Origin: Cladosporium sp. IMV 00045
Lineage: Eukaryota; Ascomycota; Dothideomycetes; Cladosporiales; Cladosporiaceae
Assembly: GCA_001931905.2 (NCBI GenBank)
Contig: MSJI02000818.1
Coordinates: forward strand, 53,990-117,989
Reading direction: 5' to 3'
Length of the DNA: 64,000 bases
How positions within the stretch are numbered: the stretch's first letter is position 1; every line of letters begins with the position of its first letter. Below, piece after piece: positions 35,245-45,422 of the stretch. The notes below the pieces were generated by a model. That model was not told the origin of the DNA, did no database searches, and was given only the letters and a program-made list of their open reading frames with translations. Both the position numbers and the translations under genes were made by a program.

Positions 35245-36348
35245 GTCGAAGATAATCCAGTGCAATAACAGCTTGCTTGACACATGAGGCTGCCTTCTCG
35301 GAGCCGCAGACTTACATCTTATAATGCTACCGTAACGCGACTCGAGGTACTGTCGGCGCGATTCTGACTGAGGGCTGCACAAGATTGGTGGCAGATGTAC
35401 ATGGTCGCTTATGCAGGCTTTACTGCCGAGCTGAGGCTGAGGTCAAGGATAGGCAATCACATGTCGCAAGATAGTGAACGATGTACTGGACATGAGCATA
35501 CCCTGATGAAACTCGGTGCAATATGCCAATCAGCTGCGCTTGGTCGTAAATCCTCACTTCCGTCCGAAGAAATCATGTTTACACACAATTCAGACATCCT
35601 GGCGACGCGAAGTTGATGCCGTTGGCCAAGCGAAAGGCGACAGGCGATGGTGGCGGTCATACCTGAAGGTACTATAGACAGCGTAAATTAGCTAGCATAC
35701 CACCACGCGTTCTTGCATTCAGGCTAGTCTCAAATATGTATCGGCTCATCTTGATAAGTTATGGTGTCTTCTAGGAGTGAACGAAGGAGCGAGATGTCGA
35801 TTTGCGTGTTTGGTTGCGTGCTTGAAAACCGCGGACATCGTGACTTGCAATACTGTGCGGAATTGGCCCCCCTTTTGTCGCCACCTCTGCAGAAAGGCGT
35901 TGATGATTGGGTATGGTCTCGCCTACCCATGTACCAACAACGATACAGCGCCTGTCTTCATGGCGTTTAGTGATACTCGCGTATGCATCATGTGCCACAC
36001 CTAGCTGCCTTCATGGCATGAGCCGCCCTCGCCGCCGTAAGACGGCTGCTCAGCTCTAACGGGGTAACATCCCACGAGGCTGTGGCCAGTGTTGGCCGGC
36101 ATGCATATACGATGGACCAACAATATGGTGACTTGCTAAGTACATCAATGAGTGTTCGTGAGCGCGTGAGTTCGCTCTTCTTGCGCCCTCGACGTATACA
36201 CACGACGCTACTCAACATAGGGCACTCTGACAAACCATGCGCTCAGAGATCTCATTTCCTCTTGTGCCACTCAACCTCGATGATTTTCCAGATCATGAAA
36301 GGCAAGGCCATACTAGGTCTATTATACACTCGCTGCTCTGGCTAATTT
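35245..36348. other. Divergent intergenic stretch, no gene seen
   Basis: 1.1 kb between the AAA ATPase and the NLR-like gene. Short overlapping frames at 35.8-36.3 kb lack domains. An upstream exon of the next gene could hide near 36,080-36,345, but I cannot place splice sites for it. Confidence 0.45.
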
Positions 36349-37854
36349 ATGAACAGAGTGTACATACAGGGTGTATCCAGGAACCAGGCGAACTTCGAGC
36401 AAATGCTGGAAGTACGAAAGGACCTTCCGGCAAATGCGCGCCTATGCTTCAATCACAACTCCGTTCGCGACTCGTCCGAATACTGGCTTACGGCTGCTGG
36501 AAGTTCAATAACGAAGTATGACGAACAGCGCCAAAGGGGTTGGAGAGACTGGGCCAGATCCGCAGAATCGGCCGCTGCAGCTGCAGGGAACTTCATGAAA
36601 GGCTTTGAGCCGTTGCTGGCTGTCATAGCCAACACGGCACCAGAAGTTGGCGCAGCGATCGGAATCGTCAGTGGCTTCTTTGCTGTCGCTGCAGCGAGGT
36701 CGAGAACAAATGACCTCGTGACTTCACAAATGGCGATCATTCTCGATCGCCTACCAGGCTTGCAAAGACTGGAGTCAATATATTCTGAGATTGACAAAGA
36801 TCAAGCCCATCTTCGTAGGAAGATAACTCTGGTCTACTATAGCGTTGTTGACTTCGCCATTGCCGCAACAAGGTACTATCTGAGATCGGGTCTGAAGAAG
36901 TGGTGGATTGCCATTTCGGATCCGGACTTTTTCACCGAAGCCTCACAGAAAGTTCAGACGCACTTTGAGCAAGTCCGGTCAAAGAGTGAAGAACTGCTCG
37001 TCTGGACTGTCCATGATGTTCGTCGGAAGCTGCAGCACGATATTGAAGAAAAGAACATTATGATTGTCAAAACCCTACTTGGACTATCTCATTGGTCCTC
37101 AAGGGATCAAGAGAAGAGGCTCAAGCAATACCAAAAGGAACTCTCTTACGAGGGGAAGTCCGGCGGTCTACTTGACTGGATGAGCAGTGACAAAGTGCAC
37201 GAGTTTCGCCGGAGGGAGGTCTTTGCTGATTGGGAATCGTGCTCCGGATCAGAAATGCTCATCCTGTTAGCTGGCACTGATTTGCGCCTTGGTCCAGATC
37301 TACATTGCTGGATGTCTCCCATAGCTTTAACCATCATCAATGAGCTTTCTGGAGATTCTCTAACTGGCTCAGCCAAGGGCCCTCTGTTCGGATACGAGCT
37401 CGTCTTCTGTATTCTTGACCCCGAAACTCGCACCAGCGTCCACGATCTAGCATCAGAGCTTCTCCTTGGACTTCTGGGTGCACAGAAACTATTCGAACTT
37501 CCAGATCTCTGTGCCAAGTTGGAAACATACCGGACAGTACGACAAATAGGTTCTGAAAGAGAGAAGAAGAAAGCGTTGAAAGCCGCATGCGCAACTGTGG
37601 CAGGCCTTCTCGCGCCAGGGCTGAAAGTCTGTCTTGTCATTGATCGGATAGATCGCTGCAAGGAGCAAACAGTCATTTTCGAAATCCTAGTCGATATTCT
37701 GGCAATCTGCAACGCGAATGGATGCTGCCTGAAGATTCTTACAGTCGCGAATGCGACATATTGGGACCTGAATCGTGATCGAGAGAAAGACTTAGCGAGC
37801 CAACCGGCGGTGCGGCTGTTTACAGCAACGCGAGGTTTACCTATGGCTTTATGA
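36349..37854 (+). CDS. NLR-like protein: DUF7708-type N-terminus with degenerate NTPase region
   Basis: Single open exon, 501 aa. Residues about 75-250 fit the helical DUF7708-type domain found at the N-terminus of fungal NACHT/STAND proteins (GNFMKGFEPLLAVIANTAPE, LPGLQRLESIYSEI, VYYSVVDFAIAATRYY). The C-terminal part has the pattern of the associated NTPase-like module. It includes a Walker-B-like strand VCLVIDRIDRCKE and a sensor-like strand LKILTVANAT. However, where a P-loop is expected there is MLILLAGTDLRLGPDLHCW, with no GxxxxGK[ST]. It probably does not hydrolyse ATP. It ends at RLFTATRGLPMAL without ankyrin, WD40 or TPR repeats, so it may be a truncated or effector-only member. The start Met is not certain. 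Confidence 0.72.
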   Translation: MNRVYIQGVSRNQANFEQMLEVRKDLPANARLCFNHNSVRDSSEYWLTAAGSSITKYDEQRQRGWRDWARSAESAAAAAGNFMKGFEPLLAVIANTAPEVGAAIGIVSGFFAVAAARSRTNDLVTSQMAIILDRLPGLQRLESIYSEIDKDQAHLRRKITLVYYSVVDFAIAATRYYLRSGLKKWWIAISDPDFFTEASQKVQTHFEQVRSKSEELLVWTVHDVRRKLQHDIEEKNIMIVKTLLGLSHWSSRDQEKRLKQYQKELSYEGKSGGLLDWMSSDKVHEFRRREVFADWESCSGSEMLILLAGTDLRLGPDLHCWMSPIALTIINELSGDSLTGSAKGPLFGYELVFCILDPETRTSVHDLASELLLGLLGAQKLFELPDLCAKLETYRTVRQIGSEREKKKALKAACATVAGLLAPGLKVCLVIDRIDRCKEQTVIFEILVDILAICNANGCCLKILTVANATYWDLNRDREKDLASQPAVRLFTATRGLPMAL

Positions 37855-38373
37855 GATTTCGATGTCGATGTACTTGAATTTTATCGTTGTCACGATCATG
37901 GATCAATCAATCACTCGTTTAAAGTATAGAAACTTACAACGACTTGTGTATCTTGAGAATCAGATGACTGTCTTATGATGAATACATGCATAAGACTGCG
38001 ATGACTCCCAAACTTGCTCGTATTCGCCAGACCTGACTGCATGGCTAACAATAGCTGCCTGCACACAAGCTTAGAACAGTACATCGAAGGATCGCAAGGC
38101 TCAATGCCCTATCCCCTCTGCGAACCACAAACCTCGGCATACCCTTGGCCCTCTCTTTCGCTTCGCGATATCATAGGCATGTCGCTTCCTTCCTTGGCTA
38201 TGCCTTCTGGGCTTTCTCTCATGAAGCGTAACCTCGGGAAGTGAATATTATAGGTACTTGTTCAGCGAACCGCCGACAAGCACGCGCTTCAACAATACAA
38301 AGTTGGTTGCTCACTGCATATTCGGCTTGATCGGTGCACAGTCCCAAGTTGTCATCGCAACGACACAACAGCC
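37855..38373. other. Intergenic stretch, no gene seen
   Basis: 520 bp between co-directional genes, with one 76-codon frame and no domain. Confidence 0.5.
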
Positions 38374-39333
38374 ATGCCAGACATAGCCCCAAGGCCGCCG
38401 CCTTCCATGTCTACGACGACTCGTCTGCTATTCACCGTGGGTTTACCGAGTTCTTTCGCCGGCCTTGCATATCATTCTCCACCATCAGTGGCATTCGCTA
38501 CGATCCTACTGTCACCGACAGCAATCTCTGCCTGGCGATACCAGCAGCTTCCAAAAGAAAAGTCAGGCAATGCCGAAGTGGTCACTTGGACGTACCTTGG
38601 AATCAGCGTCTTGGGGCCAGTAGTCGCAGGGGCGTTTCAATTGCCTCTGTGCTCGGTCATGCTGAAAGCTCTTTTCGGCTCAGAAGACAAGACAGTCCTG
38701 GCAGAGCTTGGGCGCACCACTATTGACAATGTTTCGAAGGAGGTCATAGATGCGCGCAAGCTGATAGCTTGGAGCCCGCGTTACACTCTGAGCGTCGCCA
38801 TCTTCTCCTACCTCGGGGCTGGTTTGTCAGAAGAAGTGCTCAAGTACATGGCGCTACGTATTGCAATTTGGCGCGCTCGCCCGAAACACGAACTTGAGTA
38901 TCTCATCTATGCCGCCGCAGCTGGCCTCGGGTACGGTACGATTGAGAGCATCCTTGTCGCTTATAGTTCTGTCACGAACGGGGAAAGCAGCGCAATGTTA
39001 GCTCTCACAACCGCAGAAAGGCTCATTCTGGCATCAGTAGGCCACACCGTCATGGCACTATTGACTGCACTCCAATCGATTCGTCGAGATGCTCGTGCCG
39101 AGAAGCTTCCGATCTGGAGGGTGGTTGCCAGAGCGGTGTTCTACCACGGCACCATGGATTTCATGCTTCTTTCGCTGAGTGCCTGGAATGGGAATCCCGG
39201 ATGGATCCACCCTACGGATGTTGGTAGTATCGTGCTTGCAATTGTCGCAACGGTTTCCTTACAGGGCAGTGCGATCTGGGACGCCTTACGCCAGCTGAAG
39301 CGACTGCAGCTCAGACCCTGCCCGAATTCATGA
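38374..39333 (+). CDS. PrsW-type intramembrane metalloprotease family protein
   Basis: Single exon, 319 aa, with about eight hydrophobic segments. Conserved PrsW-like motifs are in order: EEVLKY (Glu153-Glu154), GLGYGTIES with Glu191, GHTVMAL with His224, and FYHGTMDF with His258. In the bacterial family these glutamates and histidines form the intramembrane active site; PrsW cleaves an anti-sigma factor in Bacillus. Fungal homologues are known from genome annotation, but I know of no defined substrate. Membrane location is certain from the sequence; catalytic activity is inferred from motif conservation. It is followed 164 bp later by a co-directional beta-lactamase-fold hydrolase. Confidence 0.88.
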   Translation: MPDIAPRPPPSMSTTTRLLFTVGLPSSFAGLAYHSPPSVAFATILLSPTAISAWRYQQLPKEKSGNAEVVTWTYLGISVLGPVVAGAFQLPLCSVMLKALFGSEDKTVLAELGRTTIDNVSKEVIDARKLIAWSPRYTLSVAIFSYLGAGLSEEVLKYMALRIAIWRARPKHELEYLIYAAAAGLGYGTIESILVAYSSVTNGESSAMLALTTAERLILASVGHTVMALLTALQSIRRDARAEKLPIWRVVARAVFYHGTMDFMLLSLSAWNGNPGWIHPTDVGSIVLAIVATVSLQGSAIWDALRQLKRLQLRPCPNS

Positions 39334-39496
39334 TGCAGGTTGTCAGCACTTTGTTTCTGAGTCAGTAGAACTCATATTGAACAATGTTTTGTAAAAATAT
39401 TAGATTGCTCCCCTCAATGTAAAACTGTGGATGGCTGCCTCCTAATCCTCATTTCATCAACACCGGCAACAGTATCAGCTCCCACCATTCGCAAGT

Positions 39497-41063
39497 ATGG
39501 ATTACTTCAATTCCGATGAGTTTCTCAACCGCATGGAGTCCGTCTGTTCAGAAAACCATGTCCCTGGTGTATCAATCGCTGTCATCCAAGGAGATCGCAC
39601 CTCATCGAGGAGCTGTGGCAAGTCTTCATTGGACCCCGACACTCCTTGCACATCATCAACACTTTTCGACATAGCATCTTCCTCGAAATCTCTCACGGCA
39701 GCATCGGTAGCCCTCCTCGTGGAAGACGAAGATTATCCGAATGTTCAATGGGACACGCCAGTTGCAGAGTTGTTGCCTCGCGAATTTGCCATGTCAGATG
39801 ACAGATACACCAACGAGATCACTGTGGAGGACATCGTCAGCCACCGTACCGGTCTACCAGTGTAAGCCTCCTGGCCGCCAACGGAGATCAATCCATCAAA
39901 CTTACCTTGATAGCCACGACGCATCATACATGAGCCGACAAGCAGCCCGCCCAGACGACGCGAAGTCAGTCACGAGAAACATCCGCAACTTGGCGATGGC
40001 AGCACCTCCTCGCACCAAGTACATGTACTGCAACCTGATGTACACGGTCGCTTCCTACCTAGTCGAAGTAATCAGCGGCATGGCCTTTGCCGATTATCTC
40101 GAAGCCAAATTCTTCAGAACTTTAGGCATGATATCGACGAATCTGCAGCCAACGCGAGCTAAGGGGAGAGGCCTTGGTGATCGCATCGCTACTGGATACT
40201 TCTGGAACGAAGACACGAACGAGTATGAAGCGATCGAGGCTTGGGATTGTCCTGAAGGTCAAGGTGCTGGATCCATAGTTACCACTGCAGAAGATTATCT
40301 GAAGTGGGTGAGAGCATTGATGAATCGTGAGGGTCCGATCACCGAGGATGTCTACAAGGGCCTCGTCAAGATGCGCATCATTCCAGACCCAGATCCTCAC
40401 GACAAGTCGCTAGCAACAAACTGCTCTCCGATCGCATATGCTGCTGGCTTGGAAGTTCAATGGTACCGCGGCACTTTGATCATATCCCACGATGGGTCCA
40501 TTGCTGGTTTCGGTTCGACACACTTCTTCGTGCCCAGTCTCAAGTTTGGTGGAGTCATCCTGGGCAATGGAAGTGGTGCTTGGAGCGTTGCTGCGACTCT
40601 GTCGAGAGAATTGATAGACGAGACCATGAAAGTGCCTGTTGCAGAGCGTCCACCATGGGCTGAGCATCAGAAGAGTCTTGCCGATGCAGAAGAGCCGAAA
40701 GAAGAGCTGCTGGAACTTCGCAAAAAGCAGGGCCTCATTGGCGAAGAGCCTGAGAAACAGGTCTTGCCTCTCGATGCGTACACCGGGACTTACACCAATG
40801 CAGGCTATCGTGAAATGACGGTGACGGACAAGGACGGCGAGTTATTTGTCGATGCGACAGATAGATCTTCCGGCGGTTTTGTCTTGCGCTTCGAGCATGT
40901 ATGTCAACAGGCCAAGTACATTGCCCATCTGGTGGCAGGGTTCGAAGCCGGCGATGAGCTTTTGGCTGCAGAATTCCAGTTGGAAGAGGGCCGGGCTGTA
41001 AAGATGGGTGTTCACTTGGAAGTGGAGCTCGAGGAATTGATATGGTTCTCCAGAGTGCCTTGA
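39497..41063 (+). CDS. Serine beta-lactamase / D-aminopeptidase-like hydrolase
   Basis: Two exons, 39497-39861 and 39914-41063 (52-nt intron, split GT/C codon), give 504 aa. The nucleophile motif SxxK is SSSK at 61-64 (FDIASSSKSLTAAS), and the YxN motif is YCN at 160-162. A third motif region lies near RGTLIISHDGSIAGF (HxG-like SHDG). A C-terminal lipocalin-like domain begins near LPLDAYTGTYTNAGYREM. No signal peptide is visible, so a cytosolic hydrolase is likely. This family in fungi (relatives of penicillin-binding proteins, LACTB, D-aminopeptidases) acts on esters or amides and substrate is not predictable. The removed intron lies just after the conserved SHRTGLP, and HDASYM follows directly. 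Confidence 0.92.
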
Positions 41064-41598
41064 CATGTTGATAGCTGATATGTGTCAGCGGATACAAGTA
41101 GATACGGCCGACATATCGATAATCGGGCAACTTCACATGATATCGACATGGTCTGTTTCATAGCTACAAGCTAGATCACTGTGTTTCATCGATCATTGTC
41201 GAATTAGAAAGCGCTCGCGTTTTATCTTCACGTCGTCGAGATGAACGTTCCTTTTACTCGGCTTTTGTAGACGAACAAAAGCGACAAGCAAGTGACGGCG
41301 AGCAGCGAGACAGATCTCCAAAGTATCGCACGCACATTTCCGGTATCTCACTATCTTTTCCGGCGTGACATTCCCTCAAGCTGAAGTATACCTAAAACGT
41401 ATGTTGCCTATCTAATAGATAGGCAAGGCAGAGCGACATCGGACGCCGGCCGAAGTGGATTCAAACGCCGGCCGAAGTATCCACATCAGCAATACAACAT
41501 TGACCCGAGGATATCATGTCAGATACAATTCTGCCCCGCGAAAACAATCGATTCGAACGATAGCATACATCCTCTATACTTCAAGCTCATTTTCCAAG
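41064..41598. other. Upstream region of the ACC-deaminase gene with repeats
   Basis: Holds a perfect inverted repeat (41404-41426), a 14-bp direct repeat (41443-41456 and 41465-41478) and an open in-frame extension of the ACC-deaminase reading frame from the ATG at 41455. No separate gene. Confidence 0.55.
41404..41426. promoter_or_regulatory. Perfect 10-bp inverted repeat upstream of ACC deaminase
   Basis: TTGCCTATCT-AAT-AGATAGGCAA: two perfect 10-bp arms around a 3-bp centre, 173 bp before the annotated ATG at 41599 and 29 bp before the alternative ATG at 41455. Followed by two copies of ACGCCGGCCGAAGT 22 bp apart. Dyad-plus-CGG/CCG words suit binding by dimeric regulators such as Zn2Cys6 proteins; that role is inference. 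Confidence 0.5.
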
Positions 41599-42701
41599 AT
41601 GTCAGACACCGAACCTTCCTACGTTGCGAAGCTTCGCAGCATTCCCAAGCAGAACTTCCTATTTGGTCCATCGCCCATTCAATTCCTCCCGAGATTGACG
41701 AAAGAGCTGTCTCCGAATGGAGATGTGAAGATCTGGGCGAAGCGTGATGATTGTAACAGGTAAGTTTTTACTTCTGTCCTCTGGTCTTTACGATCAAAAA
41801 TGTAACCCTCCCCAGCGGCCTAGCCTACGGCGGCAACAAAGTCCGCAAACTAGAATACCTGGTGGCAGACGCCATCTCCCAAGGCTGCGACACCCTCGTG
41901 TCCGTCGGTGGCGTGCAAAGCAACCACACCCGCGCCGTGACCGCCGTATCAACCGCCTCAGGCCTCAAAGCCGTGACCGTTCAAGAGAAATGGGTCCCCA
42001 TCGACCCTCCGCTCTACGACAAGACGGGCAACATCCTGCTCTCCAGACTAATGGGTGGAGACGTGCGCCTCAACAACGAACCCTTCCACATCGGCCACAA
42101 AACCGCCACCAAGCAGGCCATGGACGACGTCGCTGCCAAAGGCGGTAAGCCTTACTACGTCCCTGCCGGAGCTTCTGACCATGAGCTCGGCGGGCTGGGA
42201 TTCACGAACTTCGTCGTGGAGCTGGCAGAGCAGGAGAAGCAGCTGGGTGTTTACTTCGACACTCTGGTCGTGTGCAGCGTCACCGGCTCATCGCACGCAG
42301 GTCTGATCGTCGGCGCGGTGGCGGAAGGTAAAGGGCGCAAAGTCATCGGAATCGACGCTTCTGCCAAACCGGCCGAGACGAAAGACCAGGTCACCCGCAT
42401 CGCTCGCGCGACGGCTTCGCTTCTCGATCCTGAGTTGAAGATTCCTGACGAAGCGGTCATTCTGGACGAGCGCTTCCATGAAGGGATCTATGGCATTCCG
42501 GGCCCGAGCACGAATGAGGCGATGAAGTTGGCTGCGAGGACTGATGCGCTGATTACGGATCCGGTTTATGAGGGGAAGAGTATGGCGGGTATGATTCAGA
42601 TGGTCAAGGAGGGGAGTATTGCGGCCGGAAGCAATGTGCTGTATGTGCATTTGGGTGGCCAGCCGGCGCTGAATGCCTATTCTAGCTATTACGAAGAGTA
42701 G
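41599..42701 (+). CDS. 1-aminocyclopropane-1-carboxylate (ACC) deaminase
   Basis: Two exons, 41599-41759 and 41816-42701 (56-nt intron, split AG/C codon), give 348 aa. PLP-dependent fold-type II enzyme splitting ACC to 2-oxobutanoate and ammonia; ACC is the ethylene precursor of plants. Motifs: WAKRDDCNSGLAYGGNKVRK with the PLP lysine in GGNKxRK, VGGVQSNHTRAVTA with the catalytic Ser of QSNH, a PLP-phosphate site around CSVTGSSHAGL, and the C-terminal VLYVHLGGQPALNAY. Length and motifs match true ACC deaminases, and D-cysteine desulfhydrase is the main alternative. An in-frame ATG at 41455 would add a 48-residue basic presequence. Fungal copies are often explained by ancient transfer from bacteria (literature view, not shown here). 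Confidence 0.93.
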
Positions 42702-43388
42702 GTAGAGTTGGTTGAGAATTATTTCAACGCCACCCGAGATGATCAATCAGCAATTACTGTACTGAATTCGCAACGTTTGTTCATCGTTATTTTGATGGTT
42801 GGGAATTTTGGCACTGACCTACTTCGCATGGATTCATCGCATATTTGTAAGATCCCCCTTCGCGTGTACAGTATTGTTGGATCATTTCTTGCTTACTCAA
42901 CACCTTCTCGAGGTTTTGCGTGTGTTCGCTGCCGGCCCGCGGTTACACTTCGTAAGTTTTATGAATAAGCCAAACTTTAATGCTATCTTCTCGCTACACG
43001 GACCAAATCGCCACCCCAAGACACGAACCAGCACTGCGAAAAGGAAAAGCGAAAAGCAATCAACGAATCAAATGCCACTATGAAATGGCAAATTAGGTTG
43101 TATCGTCTATTCCAGCGGTGAGCCCTCACGTAAAGGTAAGGCAAGTGTGAGACACGAGTTGCTTGCGTGCTTAAAGCACGCCATCTCGCGCAATAGAAAA
43201 TGAGGGAAGTCACCAGCGGTAAAAAAGAGACATAACAATGGAATAAAAGAAGTCGCAGAAAGACAAAAGACTTGACGGAATCCTTCAACAATCAGCTACA
43301 TCACTTTCGTTTGTGACTTCGACGCAAGTACGGGAGATACGAAGGTACGAACTCCTGAGTGGTGTTGTCGATTCTATCAACAGCAAGA
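42702..43388. other. Intergenic stretch, no gene seen
   Basis: About 690 bp of 3' and 5' flank between co-directional genes; short frames only. Confidence 0.5.
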
Positions 43389-44202
43389 ATGGCACCTGGA
43401 CTGGATATCGCCAATGCGAATGCAATTGGTGCGATCAAAGATGAAGTTGCACAGCTTGAACTCGCACCGCAGGATAGGCCGCTGGAGAGATCAAAGTTCC
43501 CGGGAACAAAGGACTTCACGGACGATGAACCCATCTCTTTCACGCCACAGTTCTCAAACGACCGCAACCTACTCCAAGCCTCACCATACAGCGAGAGCGA
43601 ACACCTCCTCGACCTCACAACTGTCACCGAACCCCTCCAACTCTTCGCAAAAGCTCTGACGAACATGCGCTGGATCACGCCAGATTACGCAACCGCACCT
43701 TACCCCAAGGCTTTCAACTGGGATTCGATCGTCGATTACTTTTCCAGCACATCAAGTGCTGAGCAAAGGAACGCCATGCCCGACAAGCTGCATTTCTACG
43801 TGATCGTCTTCCGCTCAAGAGTCAACGAGCACGCCGACAGACAGCTCCTCGGTGAACTCGACAAGGCCGCACACGTTGAGGCGGTCGAGGGTGGCGGGTT
43901 GTTGAAGTATTGGTTCGGCACGCCGAATGAGGTTGGGAGGAATTTGGCGACTTGTGAGTTCCCCCTGTTGATGTCGATAGATGCCTTCGGACTATGCTGA
44001 CTCGTTCCCCTTTCTAGGCATCTGGAGAGATCGTGCAGATGCACGTCGCGGCGGCGCCGGGCCGGGACATGCTCAGGCCATGAGAGCAGCGGCACGCATG
44101 TACAACGAGTGGCACGTCGAGCGCCTGCGGATGACTGTTGGTCCGAAGGATGGGTCGTGGAGATTTGAGACTTGGAAAGACGATGTCGCGAAGACGGGAT
44201 GA
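43389..44202 (+). CDS. UPF0643-like conserved fungal protein
   Basis: Two exons, 43389-43953 and 44018-44202 (64-nt intron, split T/GC codon), give 249 aa. Distinctive blocks are FAKALTNMRWITPDYATAPY, DKLHFYVIVFRSRVN and, across the intron, ATCIWRDRADARRGGAGPGH. The composition and blocks fit the UPF0643 family (S. pombe PB2B2.08 relatives), a group of unknown function. I name it from memory of those blocks and a profile search would settle it. No signal peptide or membrane segment. An in-frame Met 30 nt upstream (43359) is an alternative start. Confidence 0.8.
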
Positions 44203-44960
44203 AGTACCCGGACGAGTACAGCAGGATGATTCTCGCACGGGAGGTCCTAAAAGAAGATCTCCCCGCCCGTTCGTTTAGAATGGTCACATCAGTCCTGAAG
44301 TCCGTACGAGCAGCCGCTAAGATCTGAGCATGTTCAGCCTTGCTCGATAGCGCGCCCTTGCAATCTCGCACCGAACGCTGAGATGGGCAGCTGATGGTCC
44401 ATGGGTTTGAGGCGAGACCTGAATAGACCGAGGCAGTAGGGCTGGGAATATTTTTATAGAGTTGAAAGCAGTACTCCTGAAAAATAACATAAAGTAGACG
44501 ATACAACAGATGACACGACGAGTTCCGGTGGTGTTATTGTTAGGGTGCGTGTGTGATATTGCGCAGACGATGTTTCACGATCAAAGTCTGCCCTTTGTCC
44601 AGACCCTTTCTGCTCCCATCAACCCCAAACTGCCCCCCATCGCTTTCCCTTCCCAAACTTCCAACCACCAAACGCTCTCCACTTAAATCAACGTCGTCGT
44701 CGTCCCTTAGTCGTCCGCTCCCCCACCACGCGACCCTTCTAACCCGTGGCGCAGCGACGCATAACACACACTTGCATGTGCACGCCAGTATAGTCACATT
44801 TCACTCGTTTCACATCCAGCGACAGTTCTCTCCTCCATTCCTTCCTCCCACTCTCTCTCTTCCACGAGCTACGAATTCCCAAATACACCTCCTGCCAATC
44901 CAAGCTCACACCGCCGCCCAAACCCCATCCCTCACCCCTACCATTGAAACGACCGACAAG
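44203..44960. other. Intergenic stretch, no gene seen
   Basis: 758 bp. The second half (about 44,570-44,960) is C/T-rich on the plus strand, as expected of a 5' leader for the small protein that follows. The frame opening at 44,553 runs into that gene and is read as leader. Confidence 0.5.
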
Positions 44961-45409
44961 ATGGGCCTCACCTCACTCCTCCCGCTCGTCATTCTCTTCG
45001 CCGTCGTCGGCGGCGCAGCTTACTTCGGCTACCAAATCTACCTGTGGAGCAACGAGCTGGCCGACCGCGGCCAGAAGCACATGGAGAAGAAGAACATGAC
45101 CTTCACCAAAGACGGCGGGCTGAAGGTCGGCATCAAGCAGATGGGCGCTGAGGAGTATGCGGATAGGACGCAGAGGTTAGTGTTTGGGAGATTTCGCATT
45201 TCGTATGGGCGGTGTCGGAGAGCGCGTGACTTGCCGCGCTGCTGCATTTGCAACTTCGCTGTGTTACAAGGGAACAGGAAGGAGAGGACTACATGCTGAT
45301 TTTATACACGAACAGAGTCCTGGTCAATACCTGGAACGAAGCCAACCCCGGCCTCGCGAACCGTCCTGCGTCGGCACGCACGAACTCCGGCTCGCGCTCG
45401 AAGTATTAG
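44961..45409 (+). CDS. Conserved 102-aa single-pass membrane protein
   Basis: Two exons, 44961-45175 and 45316-45409, with a 140-nt intron (split AG/A codon). N-terminal membrane segment at about 5-28 (SLLPLVILFAVVGGAAYFGYQI). Then a charged region, LADRGQKHMEKKNMTFTKDG, LKVGIKQMGAEEYADRTQR, and across the splice VLVNTWNEANPG. This resembles short uncharacterised proteins widely conserved in filamentous ascomycetes. The segment order suggests N-terminal anchoring with a soluble tail; compartment unknown. The stop codon lies inside a 13-bp direct duplication (45397-45422). Confidence 0.8.
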
Positions 45410-45422
45410 CTCGAAGTATTAG
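45397..45422 (+). repeat. 13-bp tandem duplication across a stop codon
   Basis: CTCGAAGTATTAG occurs twice head to tail. The first copy encodes the last residues (S-K-Y) and the TAG stop of the 102-aa protein; the second lies just beyond it in the 3' UTR. Confidence 0.85.
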
